DNA from: Parasulfitobacter algicola
Lineage (GTDB): Bacteria > Pseudomonadota > Alphaproteobacteria > Rhodobacterales > Rhodobacteraceae
Direction of reading: 5' to 3'
Assembly: GCF_013315265.1 (NCBI RefSeq)
Contig: NZ_JABUFE010000004.1
Coordinates: 1-64,000, forward strand
DNA: 64,000 bases
In this document: piece by piece, positions 53,793-63,578 of the stretch
How positions within the stretch are numbered: position 1 is the stretch's first letter
How the letters are laid out: the number at the start of each line of letters is the position of its first letter
Notes under the pieces: generated by a model
What the model was told of the DNA's origin: nothing
The model's database searches: none
The model's input: only the letters and a program-made list of their open reading frames with translations
Program-made: the position numbers and the translations under genes

Positions 53793-55075
53793 CGTTAAGT
53801 TGGCTGTCGATCATACGGCTTGGGTTGGTGCAAACAGCGCTTGGGGCCATTGTGGTTTTGACCACTTCAACCTTTAACCGTCTTATGGTGGTCGAATTGT
53901 CTTTGCCCGCCATTCTGCCGGGCTTCCTGGTCGCACTGCATTACGGCATTCAGATCACACGCCCCAAATGGGGCTTTAAAAGCGACACTGGCGGCAATCG
54001 GACCCGCTGGATCATTCTGGGTATGATTGCATTGGCACTTGGCGGCAGTCTCGCCGCCCTTAGCGTCATTTTACTAGAGTTATATTTCGCCATTGGACTT
54101 GGCACTGCAATCATTGCCTATGCCTTGATCGGTTTGGGCGTTGGGGCGTCGGGTACATCTGTCTTGGCCCTTTTAGCAACAGCAACGGCACCACGCAGAC
54201 GGGCCGCTGCGGCAACAATCACCTGGCTGATGATGATCGCTGGTATCGCCATAACAGCCGGAACCGTTGGCGCGTTTCTGAATCCCTATTCGCCCGAATT
54301 ATTGCTCCGTATCGTCATCATTGTCTGCGGAGGCGCGGTTTTGATGACCATCCTTGCCGTCCAAGGGATTGAACGTGGCATAACTATCGAACACCACGCT
54401 GATCCGATGCCATTTTTCCAAGGCCTGCGTGAAATCTGGGATGAACCAAAGGCACGGAATTTCACAATCTTTGTCTTCCTGTCCATGGTTGCCTATTTCA
54501 TGCAGGAACTGATCCTTGAACCTTATACCGGGTTGGTCTTCGACTTTACACCAGGGCAATCCACATCCCTGAGTGGCGCACAAAACGGTGGCGTGTTTTT
54601 CGGAATGCTGACCGTCGGTATCGCAGCGACGGGTCTGAAAATCGGCGCGCTGCGCCATTGGGTAATCGCAGGGTGCCTTGGCTCAGCAGTCAGCCTTGGT
54701 GTGATCGCCATGATCGGCCAGATCACTTGGACCGCAATGGTCGTGCCATCTGTGATCGCATTGGGCTTTTTCAACGGTATGTTCGCCGTGGCAGCAATCG
54801 GGGCGATGATGGCGCTGGCTGGTGATGGGCGCAAAGCACGCGAAGGTACACGGATGGGCCTTTGGGGGGCAGCACAAGCTGTAGCTGCCGGGTTCGGCGG
54901 CCTTTTGGGTGCCGGCGCTGTGGATATATTGCGCCATCTGAACACCAACACTGCACAGGCTTTCGGCACCGTTTTCGTAGCCGAAGCCACATTATTCGTC
55001 GCAGCTGCCATTCTGGCCGCGCGCATTATGGATCACCGGCCAAAATTAACGGCCCACATGGTTCCGGGAGAATGA
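53789..55075 (+). CDS. lhaA: PucC/LhaA-family light-harvesting assembly protein
   Basis: The start is the ATG at 53789, overlapping the bchG stop as ATGA. The 428-residue protein has about 12 membrane helices in MFS-like halves and matches the BCH2/PucC family (LGLVQTALGAIVVLTTSTFNRLMVVELSLPA, LHYGIQITRPKWGFKSDTGG, GLFFG/GVFFGMLTVG, MGLWGAAQAVAAGFGG). Its length equals the R. capsulatus protein Orf428 encoded between bchG and bchP. It is thought to deliver pigment or assemble light-harvesting complexes in the membrane; the position between the two pigment-tail enzymes agrees. Confidence 0.92.
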   Translation: MTLSWLSIIRLGLVQTALGAIVVLTTSTFNRLMVVELSLPAILPGFLVALHYGIQITRPKWGFKSDTGGNRTRWIILGMIALALGGSLAALSVILLELYFAIGLGTAIIAYALIGLGVGASGTSVLALLATATAPRRRAAAATITWLMMIAGIAITAGTVGAFLNPYSPELLLRIVIIVCGGAVLMTILAVQGIERGITIEHHADPMPFFQGLREIWDEPKARNFTIFVFLSMVAYFMQELILEPYTGLVFDFTPGQSTSLSGAQNGGVFFGMLTVGIAATGLKIGALRHWVIAGCLGSAVSLGVIAMIGQITWTAMVVPSVIALGFFNGMFAVAAIGAMMALAGDGRKAREGTRMGLWGAAQAVAAGFGGLLGAGAVDILRHLNTNTAQAFGTVFVAEATLFVAAAILAARIMDHRPKLTAHMVPGE

Positions 55076-55078
55076 GAA

Positions 55079-56257
55079 ATGTATGATGTCGTCGTCGTGG
55101 GGGGCGGTCCCTCAGGGGCCACAGCCGCCGAAGATCTGGCCCGTTCCGGTCAACGTGTTGCCATGATAGACCGCGCAGGGCGCATCAAACCCTGTGGCGG
55201 GGCAGTGCCACCCAGGCTGATTTCAGACTTCCTGATCCCGGATGACCAAATCGTGGCCAAGATCAACACGGCGCGCATGATTTCACCCACCCATCGTATG
55301 GTGGATATTCCAATTGAAAACGGCTTTGTTGGCATGGTTGATCGCGAACATTTCGACGAATTCCTGCGCAAACGGGCCGAAAGCGCAGGTGCGGATCGGT
55401 TCACCGGCACCTTCCTGAGAGTCGAGCGCGGGGACGGCACGACCAAAGTTGTTTTCCGTGACAAAGCCAGCGGCAACCATATCGGATTGCAGACCAAACT
55501 GATCATCGGTGCAGATGGCGCGCGATCCGACGTAGCCAGAGCCGAGGTGCCAGGCGGTGACAAAATCCCATATGTGATTGCATATCACGAGATCATAAAA
55601 GCTCCCGAGACCACTGAAACCTATGATCCGATGCGTTGTGATGTGATCTATGATGGTGCGATTTCCCCCGATTTCTATGGCTGGGTGTTTCCCCATGGCA
55701 CATCAGCCAGTGTCGGCATGGGCACTGCCGTCGAAGGCGTTGATCTAAAACACGCCACTGCTGAATTGCGCAAAGCCAGCGGGCTGGAAAATTGCGAAAC
55801 CATCCGTAAAGAAGGGGCGCCCATTCCGTTAAAACCACTGGATCGGTGGGACAATGGCAAAGATATCGTACTTGCCGGTGACGCCGCAGGGGTCGTTGCG
55901 CCGTCGTCCGGGGAAGGGATTTACTATGCGATGGTCGGCGGACGTGTGGCGGCAACGGCTGCAACAGCCGCGCTGACCTCGGGCCGGATCAGTGATTTGA
56001 AACTGGCACGCAAACTGTTCATGAAGGACCATAAAACTGTGTTCAAAGTCTTAGGCGCGATGCAAAATGCCTATTACAGGTCAGACGATCGACGCGAGCG
56101 ATTTGTCTCATTGTGTCACGACGTGGATGTGCAAAAATTGACATTTGAGGCATATATGAACAAAGAATTGGTGCGCGCTCGTCCGATGGCGCATCTGAAA
56201 ATAGGGATCAAGAATTTGGCACATCTAACCGGTATCGTTTCTGCGTTACGTACATGA
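55079..56257 (+). CDS. bchP: Geranylgeranyl diphosphate / geranylgeranyl-bacteriochlorophyll reductase
   Basis: The 392-residue flavoprotein has the FAD motif VVVGGGPSGATAAEDLARSG at the N-terminus, the BchP-type PCGGAVPPRLISDFLIPD stretch, LIIGADGARSDVAR (about 140) and AGDAAGVVAPSSGEGIYYAM (about 264-283). It saturates three double bonds of the geranylgeranyl tail to phytyl. It starts 3 bp after lhaA and overlaps idi by 4 bp, the same order as in purple bacterial photosynthesis clusters. Confidence 0.95.
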   Translation: MYDVVVVGGGPSGATAAEDLARSGQRVAMIDRAGRIKPCGGAVPPRLISDFLIPDDQIVAKINTARMISPTHRMVDIPIENGFVGMVDREHFDEFLRKRAESAGADRFTGTFLRVERGDGTTKVVFRDKASGNHIGLQTKLIIGADGARSDVARAEVPGGDKIPYVIAYHEIIKAPETTETYDPMRCDVIYDGAISPDFYGWVFPHGTSASVGMGTAVEGVDLKHATAELRKASGLENCETIRKEGAPIPLKPLDRWDNGKDIVLAGDAAGVVAPSSGEGIYYAMVGGRVAATAATAALTSGRISDLKLARKLFMKDHKTVFKVLGAMQNAYYRSDDRRERFVSLCHDVDVQKLTFEAYMNKELVRARPMAHLKIGIKNLAHLTGIVSALRT

Positions 56258-56787
56258 CGGCGATGATTCCAGCATGGGTTGACGGGGTACTTACGCCTGT
56301 TGAAAAACTGGATGTTCACAGACGCGGACTAAAACACAAAGCAGTGTCTGTTTTTGTGATGGACGGACCAAATGTGCTGATCCAGCGTCGGGCGATGGGC
56401 AAATATCACACGCCAGGTCTTTGGGCGAACACCTGTTGTACACATCCAGACTGGAATGAAGACCCCGCCGATTGTGCCGTCAGAAGACTTAACGATGAAC
56501 TGGGCATCAAAGATGTTTACCCCGCTTTGCGAGATACAGTTGAATATCGCGCAGATGTTGGCAATGGCCTGATCGAACACGAAGTCGTCGATATATTTCT
56601 TGCAGATATAGCAGGCCGCACTTTGAAAATTCAGCCAAACCCTGATGAAGTCATGCAGGTTAAATGGATTGGACTGTATGATCTGACTGCAGACGTTTTG
56701 CGCAGACCAGAAGAATACACGCCTTGGCTGCGTATTTATCTGCAAGACCATTCTGACCGTATTTTTGGCACATTGGTGCGGGCCTAA
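56254..56787 (+). CDS. idi: Isopentenyl-diphosphate delta-isomerase, type I
   Basis: The 177-residue Nudix-fold enzyme interconverts IPP and DMAPP. The catalytic cysteine is in LWANTCCTHPDWNEDP (about 59-74), the Nudix-like helix DCAVRRLNDELGI follows, and the second active-site block is NGLIEHEVVDIFLAD with Glu near 111. Supply of prenyl units is needed for carotenoid and bacteriochlorophyll tails, which explains its place as last gene of the operon, overlapping bchP by 4 bp. Confidence 0.95.
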   Translation: MTAMIPAWVDGVLTPVEKLDVHRRGLKHKAVSVFVMDGPNVLIQRRAMGKYHTPGLWANTCCTHPDWNEDPADCAVRRLNDELGIKDVYPALRDTVEYRADVGNGLIEHEVVDIFLADIAGRTLKIQPNPDEVMQVKWIGLYDLTADVLRRPEEYTPWLRIYLQDHSDRIFGTLVRA

Positions 56788-56793
56788 CTGGGC

Positions 56794-58872
56794 CTAGCGG
56801 CGCCCTTCCCGCAGCCAGGCGCCCGTTGCGAACAACGCAGCCAAAACCAAAAATAGCCATGCTGGTACCAATGATGTGATGGTAACATCTGCCGTCACAT
56901 ACGCTTCGCGTGGGGTCAAACCGATCCAACCACGTCCAGCGGCAGGGCGACCTTGGCGCACATCACGAATACTGGGCACACCATCTTCCAGCCGAATAAC
57001 CCCACCACGCGTGCGATCCACCAACGGTTCCAGTTTGTCGCCGCTTGCAATGGTTTCGACAAATTCACGCGGGGCAGATGGGCCAAGCGCCACCACAGCA
57101 TCTTCATCCCCTTCTGCAAGGCGATAAAGCCCGATTTCCGGTGCCTCGTATATCGCCTCAAATCGACCGGGGGATACTTGCTGCATCTCAAGCTCAATCG
57201 CTTCACCATCAGGTCCAGTGATCGTTACAGTGCCAACACTTTCGCCCAAAGTACGGCGAATGACTGTCATCGTTTGACCATTGGCTTCGGCCCAAAGTGC
57301 TTCTTCCTCAAGCTCAGGCTCTTTCATCAACCAATGTGCAAGACGCCGTAGCAATTCCAACTGCGGTCCGCCGCCCTCATAACCACGGCTCCATAACCAG
57401 GCATGATCGGATGCCATAAGCGCCACACGGCCTTCGTCGACACGGTCCAGAACAAGTAATGGACGATCCCCCAAACCGCTCATCACGGTGCTGCCTGTAT
57501 CGGTCGGGGTGACTTCGATCAAGCGGAACCAACGCCCCCATTCAGGATCATCCTGTTGTGTCATTTCGCTTTCACGAAATACATTTTGCAAACCTTCAGT
57601 CACCGGGTGGCGATGCCCAAGTTCTGTGATTTCGGGCAAGAATGCCTCTTCTATGACACGCGCCGTTGGGGCGGCAGGCATAATTTCACCCAATGCCGAT
57701 CTGTAAAGACTGTCCGCACTTGCAAAATCCGGACCTGCGGCCACCAAAACAGCGCCACCATTACGGACATAATTACCGATGCTTTCGATATAAAAGCCAG
57801 GTAATATCCCGCGCCGCTTATAACGGTCGAAAATGATAAGATCGAATTCATCAATCTTTTCTATGAACAGCTCACGTGTTGGGAAAGCGATCAGCGACAG
57901 CTCTTCAACCGGGACGCCGTCGTGCTTATCGGGTGGACGTAAAATCGTGAAATGCACCAGATCGACCGAGCTGTCTGATTTCAGCAAATTCCGCCATGTC
58001 CGTTCACCCGCATGCGGTTCACCCGACACAAGCAAAACCCGCAAACGATCCCGCACACCATTGATCTGAACCACAGCAGAGTTGTTACGATCTGTGATTT
58101 CGCCTTCGGCTTCGGCGACGGTAAATTGGATCACATTCATGCCGCCGTGTGGCAAGGACACAGGCAAATCCAGATCTTCACCAATCGGAACCGTGAACAG
58201 TTGCGGCGCCTCACCATCGACTGAAATCTGCAACTGCACCCGATCCGTTTGAACAGGCACAGCCCCTTCGTCATCAACACGCAGGGTCAGCGTCACCTCT
58301 TCCCCAAGAATAGCGAAAGCGGGCGCGTTTTTAACAGTCAACCGACGATCCCAATCCTGTTCGCGCCCTGTTAAAAGCACGTGCAGTGGCGCAGGCAGGG
58401 CAGGCGCACGTTCCAGATCATGTAACTGGCCATCGGTCAGCAATAGCATCCCTGCGACGCGGGCCTGTGGTTCTTCGGACAGTGCTTGCGACAAGGACGT
58501 CATCAATTCAGTGCCGCTGTCACCTTCACCATCCCGCAATGTCACGATGCGCAATTCTGTGTTTGGGCGCGCCTGGATACGGGCGCGCAGTGTTTCAAGT
58601 GCCTGTTGTGTCTGATCGGGTCTGTCACTGATATTTTGGCTGGCCGTATCATCCACGACCAGCAACACGATATCTGTCAAAGGCGTGCGTTCTTCTTGTT
58701 GCAACGATGGGTTAGCAAGCGCAATCGCCAAGGTGATCGCCGCCAAGGCACGCAACCACCATCCGACCAATCCACGCCAGATGGCAAAACTGATCATTAC
58801 TGTTGCCAGTGTAATAGCCAGCCAGACAAGTGGCCATTCAATCAACGGGTCAAAGATAATCTGTCCGGTCAT
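56794..58872 (-). CDS. Large membrane protein of the MoxR-DUF58-DUF4159 operon
   Basis: The 692-residue protein has two N-terminal membrane helices (about 12-32, 36-53) and one at the C-terminus (about 667-687). Between them is a large domain that begins like a von Willebrand A region (IVLLVVDDTASQ, where the MIDAS would be degenerate), continues with beta-sandwich stretches (about 180-270) and contains a glutamine-amidotransferase-like Rossmann segment (LRVLLVSGEPHAGERTWRNL, then VRNGGAVLVAAGP). The catalytic cysteine is not evident. It is the last gene of the operon, overlapping the DUF4159 gene by 4 bp. Confidence 0.82.
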   Translation of the reverse strand: MTGQIIFDPLIEWPLVWLAITLATVMISFAIWRGLVGWWLRALAAITLAIALANPSLQQEERTPLTDIVLLVVDDTASQNISDRPDQTQQALETLRARIQARPNTELRIVTLRDGEGDSGTELMTSLSQALSEEPQARVAGMLLLTDGQLHDLERAPALPAPLHVLLTGREQDWDRRLTVKNAPAFAILGEEVTLTLRVDDEGAVPVQTDRVQLQISVDGEAPQLFTVPIGEDLDLPVSLPHGGMNVIQFTVAEAEGEITDRNNSAVVQINGVRDRLRVLLVSGEPHAGERTWRNLLKSDSSVDLVHFTILRPPDKHDGVPVEELSLIAFPTRELFIEKIDEFDLIIFDRYKRRGILPGFYIESIGNYVRNGGAVLVAAGPDFASADSLYRSALGEIMPAAPTARVIEEAFLPEITELGHRHPVTEGLQNVFRESEMTQQDDPEWGRWFRLIEVTPTDTGSTVMSGLGDRPLLVLDRVDEGRVALMASDHAWLWSRGYEGGGPQLELLRRLAHWLMKEPELEEEALWAEANGQTMTVIRRTLGESVGTVTITGPDGEAIELEMQQVSPGRFEAIYEAPEIGLYRLAEGDEDAVVALGPSAPREFVETIASGDKLEPLVDRTRGGVIRLEDGVPSIRDVRQGRPAAGRGWIGLTPREAYVTADVTITSLVPAWLFLVLAALFATGAWLREGRR

Positions 58873-61634
58873 TGGCCCAACCTGTCCAGCAATGCAGGCA
58901 CATGGACCTGATCTGATTTATAGTTACCCGTTAGAACATGCATGATCAGATTAACGCCAAAGCGCATCGCGATTTCACGCTGGCGATCCCCTGCATACCC
59001 ACGCCCAACCGGGAACAAAGGCGCGCCGCGTTCGTCTATAGCCCAAGCTGATGCCCAATCATTGCCGCCAATTACCACAGGTGTCACGCCGTCATTCAAA
59101 TTTCGAAACGGCATGCCTTCGATTTGTTCAGCATCTGGCGGGGCTGCCTCGACCCAGACATCGCGACCGGGATAGCGGCCGGGAAAATCCTGCAACAGAT
59201 AAAATGTACGCGTCAGAACATGGTCTGACGGAATAGGCTCAAGCGGGGGGATATCCAGTTGCGCAGCCAATTGTTGCAACTTGCGACCATTGGGGGATGC
59301 GGCCCCGAAACTGGCCGTATTGGCATCGCGCGTATCAAACAGGATCATCCCGCCTGTGCGCAGATAGCGGTTCAGCTTGGCATAGGCTTCAACTGATGGC
59401 AGGGGTTGATCTGTCGTGATCGGCCAGTACAAGAACGGAAAAAACGACAGTTCGTCGATTTCCAGATTAACGGCGATCGGGCGCGCTGGTTCGATGGATG
59501 TGCGCTGAAAAAGTGTATTCGACACGCCCAAAAGACCTGCTGCCGCAACACGGTCAATTTCATCGTTGCCCGTCACGACATGGGCCAAAACGACCTCTGA
59601 TGTGGCAGAAAGTGCCAGCATATCTGCATCAGCGTTTTGCTGAGCATAGGCGTCTGGCGCGAAGCCAAGACACGCGATCAGGCTCACCACGGCGGCAGTG
59701 GCCCGAGGACCCGTTAACCGGCCCGACACCATAAGCGAAGCGAGAATATCAATAAGTAACACGATGAATGCTCCGGTCAAAAAGGCGCCTTTCAGTACAG
59801 TTTCAGCCAAAACGGCTAATCCTTCGACGGTGATACGCGATGGCCATTCGGCACGGTTTAAGATCCGGTCGGCTTGAATGACATTCATAGCAATCCGTCG
59901 ATCGTCACCCGTATAAAGACCAGGCGGCATGGTTGCGCTGAACTGACGTTCGGCCAAGGTCTCGCCCTCTACTCCGGGTAATGTCGTGGCATCCATGACT
60001 TCCCCGAAAGCAGACAGCATTTGATCAGGGGCCCAGACCATGCCTGCAAGTTCTTCGGCATCCGGTACCGCGGGGCGTGTTGAAATCGCCAAACGTTCCA
60101 GCATTTCAACAAATAACCCGGACAATGGGATCGTCGACCATTCCGCATTCGCGGTGACATGAAACAGCACAATCGTTCCTTGCCCGTGTTTTTTGCGGGT
60201 AACCAAAGGCGTACCATCAGCCAAAGATGCAATAACACGTTCTGACAGTGAAGGATCGGGTTGTGCCATCACTTGCGCTGAAATGGTGACGTCATCTGGC
60301 ACGTTCAGACCGAAAAACGGTGATGTTTCCGGAAAAGGACTAAGCGCCTTGGGTTCACCCCAACTCATCGCGCCGCCAACACTTCGCCCACCCGCCCGCA
60401 GGCGTACTGGCATCAACGGATCTTCTTGCCTGCGACTGACATCGCTGGCGGCCAGACGTGGCCCAGCAAACCGCAACAAAAGCCCACCGTTGTCCAACCA
60501 TTCCAAGATTTTTTCCTGTTCCAGATCTGATACCTGCGCCACATCGGCCAAGATAATCACATTCGGATTGGCCAAAAGAACATCTTCCAATGTGCCGTCA
60601 ATTAAATCAGCTGTTGGTTCAAGTGCCTGTTCCAAGAAATGCAGCGGTGACAACAGTTCAAGACCTTCGCGCCCCTGTCTGCCTGCGATCAACGCAACCT
60701 CGCGCCGCTTTAACGCATCATCCGTCAACGTCACAGCACCAGCGGACCGAAGGCCAGCTATTTCAAACCGTGTGATCCGGTTGCGTAACTCGGGCGGCAG
60801 GGTCAATGCAACGTCGGCCCGTTTCCCACCAGGTTCAAAGTCGGCTGTCGCCAAAGCAAGCTGTCGTTCCACACCCGCAGGATCAAGCCCGTGGGCGGTA
60901 ATCGTCACCTCTTCTGCGGCGCCTGCCGTGTCACGATTGACGCTTAGTGTGATATTGCCATCCTCAAAACGCGCTGGCTCGATTGCGTAAATTGGGCGCG
61001 GGCTTTCAAAAACAGTGACCGAACCACGGGCTTCCAAAGCTAAAAGCACGTCGCTGCGGGCAAGACGTTCAAGCCCATCAGACAACCAGAATGTTTCAAA
61101 TGACCCGGTTAAATTTTCGGCCCATTCAACTGCTTCAGTCGGCTCCCATGCATTGGGTTGCAGACTTGGCAAACGGCTTAGCAAAACATCGGCCGCCTGA
61201 AACTGAATGTCGCCTTCGGGCGGGTCGCTTAACAACACAAAGGCTACAGGGCGCGCAAGTTGTGCGGCGTCATCCAGCAACGCCTCGATCCGGTCCATAC
61301 GGCGTGGCCAGTCACGGGCATCAGCCCAGGTTCCGTCAGCCACAATCAGCAACGGGCCATCACCTGTCCGTTCATCCTGAGGGTTCAAGACAGGTCCGGC
61401 AAAGCCAATAATCACAGCGGCAATTGCGAATATCCGCAATAAAAGTAACCACCAAGGCGTTTTATCGGCCTGATTTTCATCATCCTGCAGACCCAATAAC
61501 AAGGCAACACCCGGAAATCGTCTGCGAATCGGAGCGGGTGGCACGGCCCGCAACAAAAGCCAAAGGATCGGTAAAACGATCAGGCCCAAAAGCAATAATG
61601 GAGTGGTGAATCCGAGAGCACCTATCGTGAACAT
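58869..61634 (-). CDS. BatA-like / DUF4159 membrane protein
   Basis: I start at the ATG at 61634 (MFTIGALGFTTPLLLLGLIV), which overlaps the DUF58 stop as TAATG. The 921-residue protein starts with the aerotolerance-regulator N-terminal membrane domain (two helices, about 5-27 and 58-78), has a long periplasmic-type beta-rich middle, further membrane helices near 640-665 and 672-690, and a C-terminal DUF4159 domain (DELSFFPFLYWPIT, LRTGGMILFDTRD, DHVLTRTFYLLQDFPGRYPG). It belongs to the MoxR/Bat type of operon thought to assist folding or metal insertion of envelope proteins. Confidence 0.88.
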   Translation of the reverse strand: MFTIGALGFTTPLLLLGLIVLPILWLLLRAVPPAPIRRRFPGVALLLGLQDDENQADKTPWWLLLLRIFAIAAVIIGFAGPVLNPQDERTGDGPLLIVADGTWADARDWPRRMDRIEALLDDAAQLARPVAFVLLSDPPEGDIQFQAADVLLSRLPSLQPNAWEPTEAVEWAENLTGSFETFWLSDGLERLARSDVLLALEARGSVTVFESPRPIYAIEPARFEDGNITLSVNRDTAGAAEEVTITAHGLDPAGVERQLALATADFEPGGKRADVALTLPPELRNRITRFEIAGLRSAGAVTLTDDALKRREVALIAGRQGREGLELLSPLHFLEQALEPTADLIDGTLEDVLLANPNVIILADVAQVSDLEQEKILEWLDNGGLLLRFAGPRLAASDVSRRQEDPLMPVRLRAGGRSVGGAMSWGEPKALSPFPETSPFFGLNVPDDVTISAQVMAQPDPSLSERVIASLADGTPLVTRKKHGQGTIVLFHVTANAEWSTIPLSGLFVEMLERLAISTRPAVPDAEELAGMVWAPDQMLSAFGEVMDATTLPGVEGETLAERQFSATMPPGLYTGDDRRIAMNVIQADRILNRAEWPSRITVEGLAVLAETVLKGAFLTGAFIVLLIDILASLMVSGRLTGPRATAAVVSLIACLGFAPDAYAQQNADADMLALSATSEVVLAHVVTGNDEIDRVAAAGLLGVSNTLFQRTSIEPARPIAVNLEIDELSFFPFLYWPITTDQPLPSVEAYAKLNRYLRTGGMILFDTRDANTASFGAASPNGRKLQQLAAQLDIPPLEPIPSDHVLTRTFYLLQDFPGRYPGRDVWVEAAPPDAEQIEGMPFRNLNDGVTPVVIGGNDWASAWAIDERGAPLFPVGRGYAGDRQREIAMRFGVNLIMHVLTGNYKSDQVHVPALLDRLGQ

Positions 61635-62506
61635 TAAATACGCTCCATCGCGGAATAAAGCCACAACAGCGCCGCTTGCGCACTGTCGCCAGTGTGGTGG
61701 GTTCCGAACTGCCACCCTGAAGATTGGCATAGATGCAGCAATTGATCTTTTCGTTCAGCCAGACGGGTTAGATATCTGTCACGCAGATCGCCTGCCTTTA
61801 GCGTTTCGTGCCGCAGCGAACCGGACATGCTTTCAAAAATAGTCCGACCATCAAACGGAAAGATTTCTTCTTGTGGGTCAAGAACTTGCAAAAGTGTCCC
61901 ACGCACACCCCGATCAGCAGCTTTTGTCAAAGCGGCCTCAACCGGGGCAAGTTCCCCCATGAAATCAGATATGAACAGCGCCCTGGAATTTGGCAACATA
62001 CCACGCGCATCAGGTTCACCATAGTCGGCATCAGTGCTTTCATCAGACAGCAATTCCGCCAGCCGCATCAATTGTATTTCACCACTGCGCGGCGGCGCAG
62101 CCGAGGCCGTCATGCCAACACGTTCGCCTGCACGCAACAATAAAACAGAGATAGCAAGCGCCAATGTTCGTGCTCGATGCCCCTTGGTTTCAAGGTTTTT
62201 ATCCGAACTAAAGTCCATTGATGCCGCACTATCGACCCACATCAATACGCTTTGCGAGATCTGCCATTCTTTTTGCTGAACAAACTGTGCATCGCTTCGG
62301 GCTGATCGGCGCCAATCAATCGTACGTAATTCATCGCCTGGCTGTACCGGGCGATATTGCCAAAATTCATCACCCATCCCTGACCGCCTTCGGCCGTGAA
62401 TACCCAGCATAACGGTACTTGCCAGATGCTCGGCCGCCGCAAGAAGCGGGGGAAGTGGGCTGGCAAGATCTTCGGCTTGCTGTCTCAGATGGGCAGGTTG
62501 GCTCAC
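61634..62506 (-). CDS. DUF58 domain protein
   Basis: The 290-residue protein has the DUF58 signature GIHGRRRSGMGDEFWQYRPVQPGDELRTIDWRRSAR (about 35-70), followed by a vWA-like fold with a modified metal-site motif (LMWVDSAASMDF, about 87-98). DUF58 proteins accompany MoxR ATPases as putative substrate or adaptor subunits. It overlaps moxR by 4 bp and the DUF4159 gene by 1 bp. Confidence 0.92.
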   Translation of the reverse strand: MSQPAHLRQQAEDLASPLPPLLAAAEHLASTVMLGIHGRRRSGMGDEFWQYRPVQPGDELRTIDWRRSARSDAQFVQQKEWQISQSVLMWVDSAASMDFSSDKNLETKGHRARTLALAISVLLLRAGERVGMTASAAPPRSGEIQLMRLAELLSDESTDADYGEPDARGMLPNSRALFISDFMGELAPVEAALTKAADRGVRGTLLQVLDPQEEIFPFDGRTIFESMSGSLRHETLKAGDLRDRYLTRLAERKDQLLHLCQSSGWQFGTHHTGDSAQAALLWLYSAMERI

Positions 62507-63510
62507 GCAGCTGCCTCGATCCGAGTGACCTGGGCGGCAACTTGATCAATCAATGCACCCAATTCAACACCACGCGCACGGGCTGAAAACGACAACGCCA
62601 TACGATGCATCAGGACAGGCCGCGCCATCTTAATCACGTCATCAGCTGACGGGGCAAGACGACCGTCCAGCAATGCCTGTGCGCGAACAGTCAACATCAA
62701 AGCCTGTGCCGCACGCGGTCCGGGACCCCAACTGACACTATCGCGCACAATTTCGGGCGCTTCAGGTTCGTCAGGGCGGCATGCACGGACCAGATCAAGG
62801 ATTGTTTCAACAACTGCATCCCCAACAGGCATGCGTCGGATCAGAGTTTGAGCAGCCAAAAGGCTTGTCGTATCAAAGACTTGATGGGATTGCGCATCTT
62901 CAATGCCTGTCGTCGACAAAAGAATGTCTCGTTCGGTGTCACGATCCGGGTTTAGTACATCAATTTGCACAAGAAAGCGGTCCAACTGAGCCTCGGGCAG
63001 TGGATATGTGCCCTCTTGCTCAATCGGGTTTTGCGTGGCCAATACGTGGAATGGCATTCCAAGTGCGCGATGCTCACCGGCAACGGTCACTTCTTTTTCC
63101 TGCATCGCCTGCAGAAGTGCCGATTGCGTTCGCGGACTGGCCCGGTTGATCTCATCTGCCATCAATAGCTGACAAAAGATCGGGCCTTCGATAAATCTGA
63201 AACTACGACTACCGTCTTCACCAGTCTCAAGAACCTCGGACCCAAGAATATCGGCGGGCATCAAATCGGGGGTGAACTGGATGCGGTTTCCGGTCAGCCC
63301 CATAACGGTCGACAATGTATCCACCAGACGTGTCTTACCCAAGCCAGGTTGACCGATCAGCAACCCGTGACCGCCACAAATCAGCGATGTCAAAGTCAGG
63401 TCAACGACCCGTTCCTGACCAATAAACCGGTTGGTGATCGAGGCTTTCGCCTCGGCCAATTTCGCACCTAAAGCGTCAATCTCAGCAACAAGTGCGTCTG
63501 TATCGGCCAT
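62503..63510 (-). CDS. moxR: MoxR-family AAA+ ATPase
   Basis: The 335-residue ATPase has Walker A LIGQPGLGKTRLVD (about 51-64), Walker B PIFCQLLMADEINRASPRTQ (Asp-Glu near 113), sensor 1 VLATQNPIEQEGTYPLPEAQ (about 156-175) and the C-terminal lid domain. MoxR proteins remodel partner proteins, often metal- or cofactor-containing ones, together with vWA proteins. It is the first gene of a four-gene overlapping operon and is divergent from the DUF1285 gene (68 bp). Confidence 0.92.
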   Translation of the reverse strand: MADTDALVAEIDALGAKLAEAKASITNRFIGQERVVDLTLTSLICGGHGLLIGQPGLGKTRLVDTLSTVMGLTGNRIQFTPDLMPADILGSEVLETGEDGSRSFRFIEGPIFCQLLMADEINRASPRTQSALLQAMQEKEVTVAGEHRALGMPFHVLATQNPIEQEGTYPLPEAQLDRFLVQIDVLNPDRDTERDILLSTTGIEDAQSHQVFDTTSLLAAQTLIRRMPVGDAVVETILDLVRACRPDEPEAPEIVRDSVSWGPGPRAAQALMLTVRAQALLDGRLAPSADDVIKMARPVLMHRMALSFSARARGVELGALIDQVAAQVTRIEAAA

Positions 63511-63578
63511 GACAAATCCTCCAAATCACATTATGTCTTACAAAGCAGATATCATTCCAAAGACAAATGGCAAAACGA

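Noticed and set aside
60193-60990. Plus-strand frame of 265 codons inside the DUF4159 gene
   Set aside because: Ser/Arg/Thr-rich low-complexity translation typical of the opposite strand of a real gene; the minus-strand frame is the conserved one.
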